Assembly (NCBI GenBank): GCA_000720995.1
Contig: JOEL01000072.1
Coordinates: 1-50,341 of the forward strand
Source: Streptomyces celluloflavus
Lineage (GTDB): Bacteria; Actinomycetota; Actinomycetes; Streptomycetales; Streptomycetaceae
DNA: 50,341 nt
Direction of reading: 5' to 3'
In this document: piece after piece, positions 15,048 through 23,116 of the stretch
How positions within the stretch are numbered: the first letter of the stretch is position 1
How the letters are laid out: the number at the start of each line of letters is the position of its first letter
Program-made: the position numbers and the translations under genes
The notes under the pieces: model-generated
The model's input: the letters and a program-made list of their open reading frames with translations, nothing else
What the model was told of the DNA's origin: nothing
Database searches by the model: none

Positions 15048-15511
15048 ACACCTTCGAAGCCACCGGCGACGACCCGACGACCATCCGGGTCGCGCAGTTC
15101 CTGGCGCATCCGCCCGCGAAGGTGTGGCGGGCGCTGACCGAACCCGGGCTGATCGCGCGGTGGCTGATGCCCGGCGACTTCCGGCTGGAGGTCGGTCACC
15201 GCTACGAGATGACGGCGCTGCCCCGGCCGAACGCCAACTTCTCCGGCACCGTCATCGCCGAGGTGGCGGCGTACGAGCCGGAGCGGATGCTGCGGATGCG
15301 GTGGCGGGACGCCGACGAGGGGCAGGGCAGCCTCGCCGACTGGACGATCACCTGGACGCTGGAGCCCGAAGGGCGCGGCACCCGGCTCTTCCTGGTCCAC
15401 GAGGGCTTCGACCCCGACGACCCGTATCAGGTGCAGGCGCACCGGGTCATGGGGGGCGGCTGGCGCACGATTGTGACGGAGGCTTTGGGGAAGGTGCTCG
15501 ACGAGCTGTGA
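15044..15511 (+). CDS. SRPBCC (AHSA1/START-like) domain protein
   Basis: The 155-aa protein is almost entirely an AHSA1-type SRPBCC fold: FLAHPPAKVWRALTEPGLIARWLMP, then EVGHRYEM, RMRWRDAD, TWTLEPEGRGTRLFLVHEGF. The fold makes a hydrophobic pocket for small ligands. ATG overlaps the ArsR stop by four bases (ATGA). ArsR/SRPBCC pairs are common in actinobacteria; the ligand is usually unknown, and the protein may modulate the regulator's signal. Confidence 0.9.
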   Translation: MNTFEATGDDPTTIRVAQFLAHPPAKVWRALTEPGLIARWLMPGDFRLEVGHRYEMTALPRPNANFSGTVIAEVAAYEPERMLRMRWRDADEGQGSLADWTITWTLEPEGRGTRLFLVHEGFDPDDPYQVQAHRVMGGGWRTIVTEALGKVLDEL

Positions 15512-15532
15512 CTGCGCCGGTACCCCCTGTCG

Positions 15533-15571
15533 TGCACGTGCATATGCGCATGCATCTGCATGTGAACGCGG
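15533..15571. promoter_or_regulatory. Palindrome cluster upstream of the DUF397 gene
   Basis: TGCACGTGCA (15533-15542) is followed by overlapping GCATATGC, GCATGC and TGCATCTGCA motifs. The same 10-base palindrome next to an AGATGCA word recurs at 16570-16579, between the HATPase and Xre genes. A shared binding site for the local Xre regulator is a reasonable hypothesis. Confidence 0.45.
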
Positions 15572-15616
15572 CTATGATCCCGGGCAGTTGACACCAGTTA
15601 TCACCGGGAGAACCTT

Positions 15617-15856
15617 GTGACCCACGCATACAACGGCATGGCCGCAACGGATCTCCATGGCGCGTCCTGGCAGAAGAGCCGGCACAGCAACTCCCAGGGG
15701 TCGTGCGTGGAGTTCGCGAAACTTCCGGGCGGCGAGATAGCGGTACGCAACTCCCGCTTCCCCGACGGCCCCGCGCTGATCTACACGCCGGCCGAGGTGG
15801 CGGCGATGCTGGCGGGCGTCAAGGACGGGGAGTTCGACCACCTCGTACGCGACTGA
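15617..15856 (+). CDS. DUF397 protein (small Xre-partner protein)
   Basis: The 79-aa protein has the DUF397 pattern: ASWQKSRHSNSQGSCVEFAKL, then EIAVRNSRFPDGPALIYT and a C-terminal EFDHLV. GTG at 15617 has GGGAGAA upstream. DUF397 proteins commonly accompany Xre/DUF5753 regulators in Streptomyces, as in the whiJ and abaA loci, and are thought to antagonise or assist the regulator. Here the cognate Xre gene lies about 0.9 kb downstream, with the HATPase gene between on the other strand. Confidence 0.92.
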   Translation: MTHAYNGMAATDLHGASWQKSRHSNSQGSCVEFAKLPGGEIAVRNSRFPDGPALIYTPAEVAAMLAGVKDGEFDHLVRD

Positions 15857-15958
15857 CCGCCGCGTACGCGACCGGGGCGGGCCGCGGCCCGGGGCCGGGG
15901 CGGGCGGATGCCGCCGCCCGGAGCCGGGGGCGGTCCGCCTTCGCGCGTTCCGGCCGCC

Positions 15959-16441
15959 CTACGGCAGCCGGAAGAGGGCCCACACGATCTTGCCGTGCGC
16001 GGTGCCGGACAGTGGGTGCCAGCCCCAGCTGTCGCTGAAGGAGTCCACGAGGTACAGCCCGCGCCCGGACTCCGCGGCCGAATCGGCCTCCCCGGCGACC
16101 GGTGAGGCGTCACTGGGGTCGCGCACCGCGCACACCAGCCGGGAGGACCAGCGCATCAGGTGGAGCCGGGCCGGCAGCACGTCGGCGCCGAGCGCCGGTG
16201 CGTCGAGGACGGCATGCCGCAGGGCGTTGGTGACCAGCTCGGAGACGACCAGGGCGACCCCGTCGAAGAGTTCGTCCAGCTCCCAGCCGTGCAGTGTTTC
16301 GCGGGTGAACTTCCGTGCGCCGCTGACCGATTCGTACCGTGGCGGGAGGGCGCAGGACGCGGATCCGGAGACGGCCAAGGGGTCAACGGCAGGTAGGCCC
16401 TGCCATAACGGCGCGAGCATGGTCAAAACCTTGGTCCCCAT
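15959..16441 (-). CDS. HATPase_c / anti-sigma-factor-like ATP-binding protein
   Basis: The 160-aa protein carries the GHKL ATPase N-box (VSELVTNALRHAV) and a G-box (SGRGLYLVDSFSDSWGW). This resembles RsbW/SpoIIAB-type serine kinases of the Streptomyces regulator clusters. There is no membrane segment. ATG at 16441 is preferred over GTG at 16450 because AGGAG is correctly spaced only for the former. It sits between a DUF397 gene and an Xre gene, the usual trio in Streptomyces developmental loci. Confidence 0.88.
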   Translation of the reverse strand: MGTKVLTMLAPLWQGLPAVDPLAVSGSASCALPPRYESVSGARKFTRETLHGWELDELFDGVALVVSELVTNALRHAVLDAPALGADVLPARLHLMRWSSRLVCAVRDPSDASPVAGEADSAAESGRGLYLVDSFSDSWGWHPLSGTAHGKIVWALFRLP

Positions 16442-16755
16442 GCGAGGCACTCCTGGCGTTCGCGGACGTCATGACCCTGGCCGGTCAGCCGGATCTGGCG
16501 GATCTTTCACGAGCGTGCATGCGTGCGACGCCCATGGTTCCCAATGCGTACGTCAGATGCAAGGGCAGATGCACGTGCACGCGCCTCGATTGCGTAGGGC
16601 CGGGCGGATTAGCGCGTAATTTTTCCTACGCCTTCTTGCGGAGGGATCGCAGGTGCTCTCACATATCAGTAACCGGATGAGCACTCAACGAAGCCTGAAC
16701 GTGGCAGACTGCGGCCCACTGTTGGACGGGGTGGGGCCACGGGAGGGTCGGAGAG
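16442..16755. other. Divergent intergenic region between HATPase and Xre genes
   Basis: Contains the TGCACGTGCA palindrome at 16570-16579 within two AGATGCA words (about 16554-16572), and GCATGC-type motifs near 16517. It probably holds promoters for both divergent genes. No gene was seen. Confidence 0.5.
16570..16579. promoter_or_regulatory. TGCACGTGCA palindrome, candidate Xre operator
   Basis: Identical 10-base palindrome to that at 15533-15542. ATGCACGTGCACG is shared over 13 bases in opposite orientation. Its position between the divergent HATPase and Xre genes suits an autoregulatory site. Confidence 0.45.
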
Positions 16756-17619
16756 GTGTCCGCAAGTGAGTCGAGCGGGTCGGTGGTGCGGCGGATCCTG
16801 CTGGGGTCGCAGCTCCGCCGGCTGCGCGAATCCCGCGGGATAACCCGCGAAGCGGCCGGCTATTCGATCCGTGCGTCCGAATCGAAGATCAGTCGCATGG
16901 AGTTGGGCCGGGTGAGCTTCAAGGCACGCGATATCGAGGACCTCCTCACGCTGTACGGCGTGGGCGACGAGAAGGAGCGCGAGGCGCTGCTCGCACTGGC
17001 CAAAGAGGCCAATGTCGCGGGCTGGTGGCACAGTTACGGCGATGTGCTGCCCGGATGGTTCCAGACCTATGTGGGGCTGGAGGGGGCCGCTTCCCTGATC
17101 CGGGCGTACGAAGTGCAGTTCGTGCACGGGCTGTTGCAGACCGAGGAGTACGCGCACGCGGTCGTCAGTCGCGGCATGCCGGGCGCACCGGCCGCCGACA
17201 TCGAGCGCCGGGTGGCGCTGCGCCAGGAGCGGCAGAAGCTGCTGATCGCGGAGCGGGCACCGCAGTTGCACTGTGTACTGGACGAGGCCGCGCTGCGCCG
17301 TCCGTACGGCGGCCGGGCCGTGATGCGCGGTCTGCTCAAGCACCTCATCGACATCTCCGAGCGGCCCAATGTCCGGCTCCAGGTCATGCCCTTCAACTTC
17401 GGCGGGCACGCGGGTGAGAGCGGCGCCTTCACCATGCTGCGGTTCCCGGAGTCGGACCTCTCCGACCTCGTCTACCTCGAACAGCTCACCAGCGCCCTGT
17501 ACGTGGACAAGCCGGACGAGGTCAGGCAGTACGAGCGGGCGATGACGCGGCTCCAGGAGGACAGCCCCAACCCCTCGCAGAGCCGGGATCTTTTGCGCGG
17601 TCTGCTCCAACTGACCTGA
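16756..17619 (+). CDS. Xre-family helix-turn-helix regulator with DUF5753 domain
   Basis: The 287-aa protein has an N-terminal HTH (about 18-70: LRRLRESRGITREAAGYSIR, ESKISRMELGR). A C-terminal DUF5753 domain follows, with YVGLEGAASLIRAYEVQFVH, GLLQTEEYAHAV and FNFGGHAGESGAFTMLRFPE. This is the Streptomyces WhiJ/AbaA-type regulator architecture, often developmental or antibiotic-related. GTG at 16756 has GGAGGG upstream. It is expected to act with the DUF397 protein at 15617. Confidence 0.93.
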   Translation: MSASESSGSVVRRILLGSQLRRLRESRGITREAAGYSIRASESKISRMELGRVSFKARDIEDLLTLYGVGDEKEREALLALAKEANVAGWWHSYGDVLPGWFQTYVGLEGAASLIRAYEVQFVHGLLQTEEYAHAVVSRGMPGAPAADIERRVALRQERQKLLIAERAPQLHCVLDEAALRRPYGGRAVMRGLLKHLIDISERPNVRLQVMPFNFGGHAGESGAFTMLRFPESDLSDLVYLEQLTSALYVDKPDEVRQYERAMTRLQEDSPNPSQSRDLLRGLLQLT

Positions 17620-17680
17620 CCCGCCGGTAGGATGACGCCGGATCAGCCCCCCCCGCAGTGCCGCACAGAGTAGGGATGTC

Positions 17681-19138
17681 ATGTCCTTCTTCGCCGACCT
17701 TGCCCACCAGTTCATCGACGGTGAGTGGCGGGCCGGCAGCGGCTCGTGGGACATCATCGACTTCAACCCGTACGACCAGGAGAAGCTGGCGTCCGTCACG
17801 GTCGCCGGTGTGGACCAGGTCGACGAGGCGTACCGCGCCGCCGAACGGGCGCAGCGCGACTGGGCGGCGACGAGTCCCTACACCCGGCGGCCCGTCTTCG
17901 AACGGCTGCTGCGGATCATCGAGGAGCGCGAGGACGAGATCGTCGAGGCGCTCGTCCTCGAACTCGGCGGCACCTGCGCCAAGGCCGGCTACGAGGTGCG
18001 CCTCGCCAAGGAGTTCGTGCGCGAGGCGATACAGCTGGCGCTGCGGCCGGAGGGGCACATTCTGCCCTCCCCGGTGGACGGCAAGGAGAACCGCGTCTAC
18101 CGGCGGCCGGTCGGCGTCATCGGCGTCATCAGCCCCTTCAACTTCCCCTTCCTGATCACCATGAAGTCGGTGGCCCCGGCGCTCGCCCTGGGCAACGCCG
18201 TAGTGATCAAGCCCAACCAGAACACCCCGATCGTCGGCGGCGGACTGATCGCCGCGCTCTTCCGGGACGCCGGGCTGCCGGCCGGGCTGCTGAACGTCGT
18301 GATCACCGATATCGCCGAGGTCGGCGACGCGCTCATCGCGCACCCGGTCCCCAAGGTGATCTCCTTCGCCGGTTCGGACAAGGTGGGCCGGCATATCGCC
18401 GCGGTCAGCGCGGGGCACTTCAAGCGGGTCATCCTCGAACTCAGCGGCAACAGCGCGCTGATCGTGCTGGACGACGCCGACATCGACTACGCCGTGGACG
18501 CCGCGGTCTTCAGCCGGTTCATCTACCAGGGCCAGGTCTGTACGGCGGCCAACCGGGTGCTGCTCGACCGCTCGGTGGAGGCCGAGTTCACCGAGAAGTT
18601 CGTGGCCCGGGTGGCGGCGCTGCGCACCGGCGATCCGCGCGATCCGCGCACCCAGATCGGTCCGCTGATCAACTCCTTCCAGGCGGAGGCGCTGACCGCG
18701 CTGGTCGACCGGGCGCTCGCGGAGGGGGCGACGGCCCTGCTGCGGGGCCGTACGCACGGCAACCTGGTCGAGCCGAGCGTGCTGACCGGGCTGCCCGCGG
18801 ACTCCGGTATCCACCTCCAGGAGATCTTCGGCCCGGTGGTGGTGCTGGTGCCGTTCGACGGCGAGGACGAGGCGGTACGGCTCGCCAACGACTCCCCGTA
18901 CGGGCTGAGCGGCGCGGTGCACACCGGCAATGTGGAGCGCGGTGCGCGGTTCGCGCAGCGGATCGAGACCGGCATGATCCACATCAATGACGGCACGGTC
19001 CAGGACGAGCCGCTGGTCGCCTTCGGCGGCGAGAAGTACTCGGGGCTCGGCCGGCTCAACGGCGAGTCGACCGTCGAAGCCTTCACCACGCAGAAGTGGG
19101 TCTCCATCCAGCACGGGCGGACCGAGTTCCCGTTCTGA
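17681..19138 (+). CDS. NAD(P)-dependent aldehyde dehydrogenase
   Basis: The 485-aa enzyme is full length for the ALDH superfamily. The catalytic Cys is C287 in YQGQVCTAANR and the general base is E253 in LELSGNSAL. NAD-binding SPFNFPF and ISFAGSDKVG are present. Sequence style is closest to benzaldehyde/vanillin or betaine-type dehydrogenases, but the substrate cannot be fixed. ATG at 17681 has GTAGGGATG upstream. It is about 60 bases after the Xre gene and may be read through from it. Confidence 0.93.
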   Translation: MSFFADLAHQFIDGEWRAGSGSWDIIDFNPYDQEKLASVTVAGVDQVDEAYRAAERAQRDWAATSPYTRRPVFERLLRIIEEREDEIVEALVLELGGTCAKAGYEVRLAKEFVREAIQLALRPEGHILPSPVDGKENRVYRRPVGVIGVISPFNFPFLITMKSVAPALALGNAVVIKPNQNTPIVGGGLIAALFRDAGLPAGLLNVVITDIAEVGDALIAHPVPKVISFAGSDKVGRHIAAVSAGHFKRVILELSGNSALIVLDDADIDYAVDAAVFSRFIYQGQVCTAANRVLLDRSVEAEFTEKFVARVAALRTGDPRDPRTQIGPLINSFQAEALTALVDRALAEGATALLRGRTHGNLVEPSVLTGLPADSGIHLQEIFGPVVVLVPFDGEDEAVRLANDSPYGLSGAVHTGNVERGARFAQRIETGMIHINDGTVQDEPLVAFGGEKYSGLGRLNGESTVEAFTTQKWVSIQHGRTEFPF

Positions 19139-19331
19139 GGCGGGCGGGTGGGGCGGCTCGCCTCGTGGCGCCTGCCGCTCCGCGGGCCGTGTCCGCTGCC
19201 GGAGCGTTTCGTCGCCCGGTCCCGGCGGAATGCGGACAGCCGCTGTCCGCCATGGCTCGTAGCGTGCGTGAGGTCGGAAGCGGGACGGCGTGACGCCGGT
19301 CCGCGTGTGGAGGTCACGGAAGGCGGCTCTC

Positions 19332-19880
19332 ATGCCCACTCATGTTCTCGCCGAGGCGGACGGTGACGAGCGCGGTGCGCTCCTGGCTTTTCTGGAGGCG
19401 CAGCGCGGCGGTCTGCGGCGCGCGGTGCTCGGACTGAGCGACGAAGAGGCGTCGCGGCGGCCGACCGCCGGCGAACTGTCGCTGGCCGGGCTGGTCAAGC
19501 ATGCGGCGGAGACCGAACAGGGCTGGGTCGAGAGGGCGCGCCAGGTGCCGCGCTCCGTCGCACGGGACGAGACGACCTGGCACCTGAGCTTCCAGCTGGA
19601 GGAGGGGGAGACGCTGGCGGGCATGCTGGCGCTCTGGGACGAGGTCGCGCGGGGGACCGAGGAGTTCGTCCGCTCCGTACCCAGCCTGAACGACACCTTC
19701 CCGCTGCCCGAGGCGCCCTGGTTCCCGCCGGGGGGTGAGCAGTCGATGCGCTGGCTGATGCTGCACCTGATCGAGGAGACGGCCCGGCACGCCGGTCACG
19801 CCGACATCATCCGCGAGACGCTGGACGGCAAGACGGCCTTCGAGCTGGTGGCGGAGGAGCGGGAGCAGGCCGAGGGGTGA
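19332..19880 (+). CDS. DinB-superfamily (DUF664-like) protein
   Basis: The 182-aa protein resembles DinB/DUF664 helical-bundle proteins, which often bind a metal and may use mycothiol. Likely metal-binding His residues are seen in LVKHAAETEQGW, MLHLIEETARHAGHADI. ATG at 19332 has GGAAGG upstream and yields a family-typical length. The gene stands alone between the aldehyde dehydrogenase and a PadR regulator. The reaction is unknown; thiol-dependent detoxification is a family-level guess. Confidence 0.85.
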   Translation: MPTHVLAEADGDERGALLAFLEAQRGGLRRAVLGLSDEEASRRPTAGELSLAGLVKHAAETEQGWVERARQVPRSVARDETTWHLSFQLEEGETLAGMLALWDEVARGTEEFVRSVPSLNDTFPLPEAPWFPPGGEQSMRWLMLHLIEETARHAGHADIIRETLDGKTAFELVAEEREQAEG

Positions 19881-19984
19881 GCACGCACGGGAGCGTTAGT
19901 CAAAATTGAATAGGGGGCGTCGTAGGGTGGCCGCAGCGGTGCCCGCGCGGTCGGGCCGGGGCCGTGTGAGGGATTGAGGAGACG

Positions 19985-20695
19985 ATGTCGGCGATCCGGC
20001 TGCTGGTACTGGGCGCCGTGCGGCAGCACGGACGGGCACACGGCTATCAGGTGCGCAACGACCTGGAGTACTGGGGCGCCCACGAGTGGTCCAACGCCAA
20101 GCCGGGCTCGATCTACCACGCGCTCAAGCAGATGGCGAAGGAAGGGCTGCTACACGCCCACGACATCGCGCCGAGCACCGCCGGCGGTCCGCCGCGTACC
20201 GAGTACGAGCTGACCGCGGCGGGCGAGGCGGAGTTCTTCGCGCTGCTGCGCGCGGCGCTCTCGCGGCACGACCAGAAGGCCGATGTGCTCAGCGCGGGCA
20301 TCGGGTTCCTCCTCGATCTGCCGCGGGCCGAGGCGGTGGCGCTGCTCCAGGAGCGGGTGCGGGCGCTGGAGGCGTGGCGGAGCGAGGTCACCGGGTACTA
20401 CACACCGGAGGGCGGGCCCGGTCAGCTCGGCCACATCGGCGAGATCATGCATATGTGGGTGCACTCCGCGGACAGCGGCGCCGCGTGGACGCGCGGGCTG
20501 ATCGAGCGGATCGAGGGCGGGGCGTACGTCTTCGCGGGGGAGGGGGCGCCGTTCGTCGGCGTGCTCGCGGACGGGGAGGAGAACCCGTACGCGACGCGGG
20601 ACGGGGGTGCGGACGGCGGCCGGGAGGGTGCGGGCGGCGAAGGGGACGGCGGCGAGGGGGACGGCGGCGAGGGGGACCGCGGGGGCAGGGGTTAG
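19985..20695 (+). CDS. PadR-family transcriptional regulator with Gly/Glu repeat tail
   Basis: The 236-aa protein begins with a PadR winged helix (RLLVLGAVRQHGRAHGYQVR, PGSIYHALKQMAKEGLL, RTEYELTAAGEAEF) and continues with a Vir-type C-terminal domain. The last 30 residues are GGEGD repeats encoded by three 15-bp units at 20633-20677. GAGGA lies upstream of ATG 19985. PadR proteins usually repress a neighbouring transporter or enzyme and respond to small aromatic or xenobiotic ligands. No obvious target is adjacent. Confidence 0.9.
   Translation: MSAIRLLVLGAVRQHGRAHGYQVRNDLEYWGAHEWSNAKPGSIYHALKQMAKEGLLHAHDIAPSTAGGPPRTEYELTAAGEAEFFALLRAALSRHDQKADVLSAGIGFLLDLPRAEAVALLQERVRALEAWRSEVTGYYTPEGGPGQLGHIGEIMHMWVHSADSGAAWTRGLIERIEGGAYVFAGEGAPFVGVLADGEENPYATRDGGADGGREGAGGEGDGGEGDGGEGDRGGRG
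20633..20677 (+). repeat. Three 15-bp tandem repeats in the PadR gene
   Basis: The unit GGCGGCGAGGGGGAC is repeated three times (first copy with one change) and encodes GGEGD. It lies at the extreme 3' end of the coding region, where length changes would not harm the DNA-binding domain. Confidence 0.85.
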
Positions 20696-20856
20696 CCATT
20701 GGGGCGGTGCGGGCGGGCCAGGGGCTGGTTCCGGGTCCCGGCGGACGGGACCTGGCCGGCGGGCGCTCAGGGGCTGTCGTTGGGCCCGTCGGCGCTGTCC
20801 CGCCCCATGACGTCGACGGCCGGGCCGCCCGCGGTGGGCGGCCCGGCCGCGGTCGC

Positions 20857-22272
20857 TCAGTGGTGGAAGGCCGTGGCCATCCGCTCCGGGCGTTCCAGCG
20901 GGTGCGGCTGGCGGCGGAGTTCGGTCAGCAGCTGCTCCAGGTCCGTGAGGAAGAGGTCGGCGAGATCCTGGGAGAAGCCGTTGCGGCAGACCACCCGCAG
21001 CACGGACAGGTCCTCGCGGTTGGCCGGGAAGGTGTAGGCCGGGATCAGCCAGCCGCGCTCCTTCATCCGCCGGGACACGTCGAAGACGTCGAAGGCGGTG
21101 ACGTCGTCGGCGGTGGTGAAGGCGAAGACCGGCAGCTCGTCGCCGCGGGTGAGGAGGCGGAAGTCGGCCAGCGCGCCGATCCGTTCGGCCATCGAACAGG
21201 CCACGTCCCGGGTCGCCTGCTGGACCGCGCGGTAGCCGTCCCGGCCGAGCCGCAGGAACGTGTAGTACTGGGCGGCGACCTGCGCGCCGGGCCGGGAGAA
21301 GTTGAGCGCGAAGGTCGGCATGTCGCCGCCCAGGTAGTTGACCCGGAAGACCAGTTCCTCGGGCAGTGCCTCGGCGTCGCGCCACAGGGCCCAGCCGACG
21401 CCCGGGTAGACCAGGCCGTACTTGTGCCCCGAGGTGTTGATGGAGGCGACCCGCGGCAGCCGGAAGTCCCACTCCAGGTCCGGGTCGAGGAACGGTGCGA
21501 CCATGCCGCCGGACGCGCCGTCCACATGGACCGGGATGTCCAGGCCGGTGCGCTCCTGGAGGTCGTCCAGCGCCGCGCAGATCTCGGCGACCGGCTCGTA
21601 CGACCCGTCGAAGGTCGAGCCGAGGATCGCCACCACGCCGATGGTGTTCTCGTCGCAGAGGGCGGCGGCGGACGCCGCGTCGAGGTGGAAGCGGTCGCCC
21701 TCCATGGGGACCTGACGCGCCTCGATCTCCCAGAAGTTGCAGAACTTCTCCCAGCAGACCTGGACGTTGGCGCCCATGACGAGGTTGGGCCGGGCGGTGC
21801 CGGGGTAGCGGTCCGCGTTGCGCCGCATCCAGCGGCGCTTGAGGGCCATCCCGGCGAGCATGCACGCCTCGCTGGACCCGGTGGTCGAACAGCCGACGGC
21901 GGTCGCGGGGTCCGGCGCGTGCCACAGGTCGGCGAGTATCGCCACGCACCGCTTCTCCAGCTCCGCGGTGCGCGGGTACTCGTCCTTGTCGATCATGTTC
22001 TTGTCCTGGCACTCGGCCATCAGGACGCCGGCCTGCGGCTCCATCCAGGTCGTGACGAACGTCGCCAGGTTGAGCCGGGAGTTGCCGTCGAGCATCAGCT
22101 CGTCGTGCACGAACTGGTAGGCGGTGTGAGGGGCGAGCGGGCCGTCGGGCAGGGTGTGGCGCGGCGGTGCCGTGGCCATGCCGGCGACCGGATCGGCCTC
22201 GCCGTAGAAGGGGTTGACCGCGTGTCCGGAGCGTGCCCGGTCGCTCTCGGATGCGCCGCTGTGGAGTGTCAT
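20857..22272 (-). CDS. gadB: Glutamate decarboxylase
   Basis: PLP-dependent decarboxylation of glutamate to GABA. This consumes a proton and can support acid tolerance or feed GABA metabolism. The 471-aa length fits GadA/GadB. The PLP lysine is K284 in INTSGHKYG, HVDGASGG (249-256) holds the cofactor aspartate, and the C-terminal RVVCRNGFSQDLADL is typical. No gadC antiporter is nearby; ThrE and LysE exporters lie within 5 kb. It lies 15 bases downstream of the WrbA-type gene on the same strand, so they are probably co-transcribed. Confidence 0.95.
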   Translation of the reverse strand: MTLHSGASESDRARSGHAVNPFYGEADPVAGMATAPPRHTLPDGPLAPHTAYQFVHDELMLDGNSRLNLATFVTTWMEPQAGVLMAECQDKNMIDKDEYPRTAELEKRCVAILADLWHAPDPATAVGCSTTGSSEACMLAGMALKRRWMRRNADRYPGTARPNLVMGANVQVCWEKFCNFWEIEARQVPMEGDRFHLDAASAAALCDENTIGVVAILGSTFDGSYEPVAEICAALDDLQERTGLDIPVHVDGASGGMVAPFLDPDLEWDFRLPRVASINTSGHKYGLVYPGVGWALWRDAEALPEELVFRVNYLGGDMPTFALNFSRPGAQVAAQYYTFLRLGRDGYRAVQQATRDVACSMAERIGALADFRLLTRGDELPVFAFTTADDVTAFDVFDVSRRMKERGWLIPAYTFPANREDLSVLRVVCRNGFSQDLADLFLTDLEQLLTELRRQPHPLERPERMATAFHH

Positions 22273-22287
22273 GTGCTGGGGCTACCC

Positions 22288-22923
22288 TCAACCGGCCATT
22301 GAAAGACCGGTTTTGATGGCTTTGGTGAATTTCACGACACGTTCCGCCTGGATCCGGGCAGCGGTATGGGCGTCCTCGTCGACCGGGGTCTCCGGGCCGC
22401 CGACGTGCGAGGTGCCGTACGGATTCCCGTCGACGAACTTCGCCGGGTCCGTGTAGCCGGGCGGGACGAGGATGCCGCCGAAGTGGTGGACGGTGTGGTA
22501 GAGCGCGAGCAGGGTGGACTCCTGGCCGCCGTGCCGGGTCGCGGACGCGGTGAAACCGCTGTAGACCTTGTCGGCCAGCCGGCCCTGCTGCCAGAGCCCG
22601 CCCAGGGTGTCGATGAACTGCTTGAGCTGGGACGTCACATTGCCGAAGCGGGTGGGGGAGCCGAAGATCACCGCGTCCGCCCAGAGCATGTCCTCGTGGG
22701 TGGCCTCCAGGATGTCGGCGGTGGCGGCGGCGTTCGCGGCCCAGGCCGGGTTCGAGTCGATCGCGGCCTGCGGCGCCAGTTCGGCGACCCGGCGCAGCCG
22801 CACCTCGGCGCCCGCGTGCTCGGCGGCGTCCGCGATCTGCTGGGCGAGCCGGGCGACGGTGCCGGTCGAGGAGTAGTAGATGACGGCGACGTTCACGTGG
22901 GCGGGCACGGGTGTATCGGGCAT
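22288..22923 (-). CDS. wrbA: WrbA-type NAD(P)H:quinone oxidoreductase
   Basis: The 211-aa flavodoxin-like protein binds FMN and reduces quinones by two electrons, avoiding semiquinone radicals. Features: the phosphate loop YYSSTGTVARLAQQ near the N-terminus, FGSPTRFGNV, HHFGGILVPPGYTDP and GNPYGTSHVGG. Two ATGs lie two codons apart; 22923 is chosen because AGGAGG is correctly spaced for it. It is upstream of gadB on the same strand. Confidence 0.93.
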   Translation of the reverse strand: MPDTPVPAHVNVAVIYYSSTGTVARLAQQIADAAEHAGAEVRLRRVAELAPQAAIDSNPAWAANAAATADILEATHEDMLWADAVIFGSPTRFGNVTSQLKQFIDTLGGLWQQGRLADKVYSGFTASATRHGGQESTLLALYHTVHHFGGILVPPGYTDPAKFVDGNPYGTSHVGGPETPVDEDAHTAARIQAERVVKFTKAIKTGLSMAG

Positions 22924-23116
22924 GGGCATACCTCCTGAGGGCCGACAATACGGGCATAGGGGGTATGGAGGGCTTTTTGGTCGTCTCGCGTCCGGGTGTC
23001 CGTCCGGCCGGGGGTGAGTTCCGGCCCCGGGCCTCGGGTGTTCGTCCGGATCCGGGACCGGGCGCGGGACCGGACGCCCGGCCCCGGACATCCGGGCCGC
23101 TTCCGGTCGCCCCGCG

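Noticed and set aside
17522-19339. Minus-strand open frame of 605 codons opposite the aldehyde dehydrogenase
   Set aside because: Shadow frame; the plus strand encodes an intact ALDH with both catalytic residues.
20150-22957. Very long minus-strand open frame of 935 codons overlapping PadR, gadB and wrbA genes
   Set aside because: It is the high-GC shadow of the real genes: composition is Arg/Pro/Gly-rich, no domain is recognisable, and gadB and wrbA have clear motifs in other frames.
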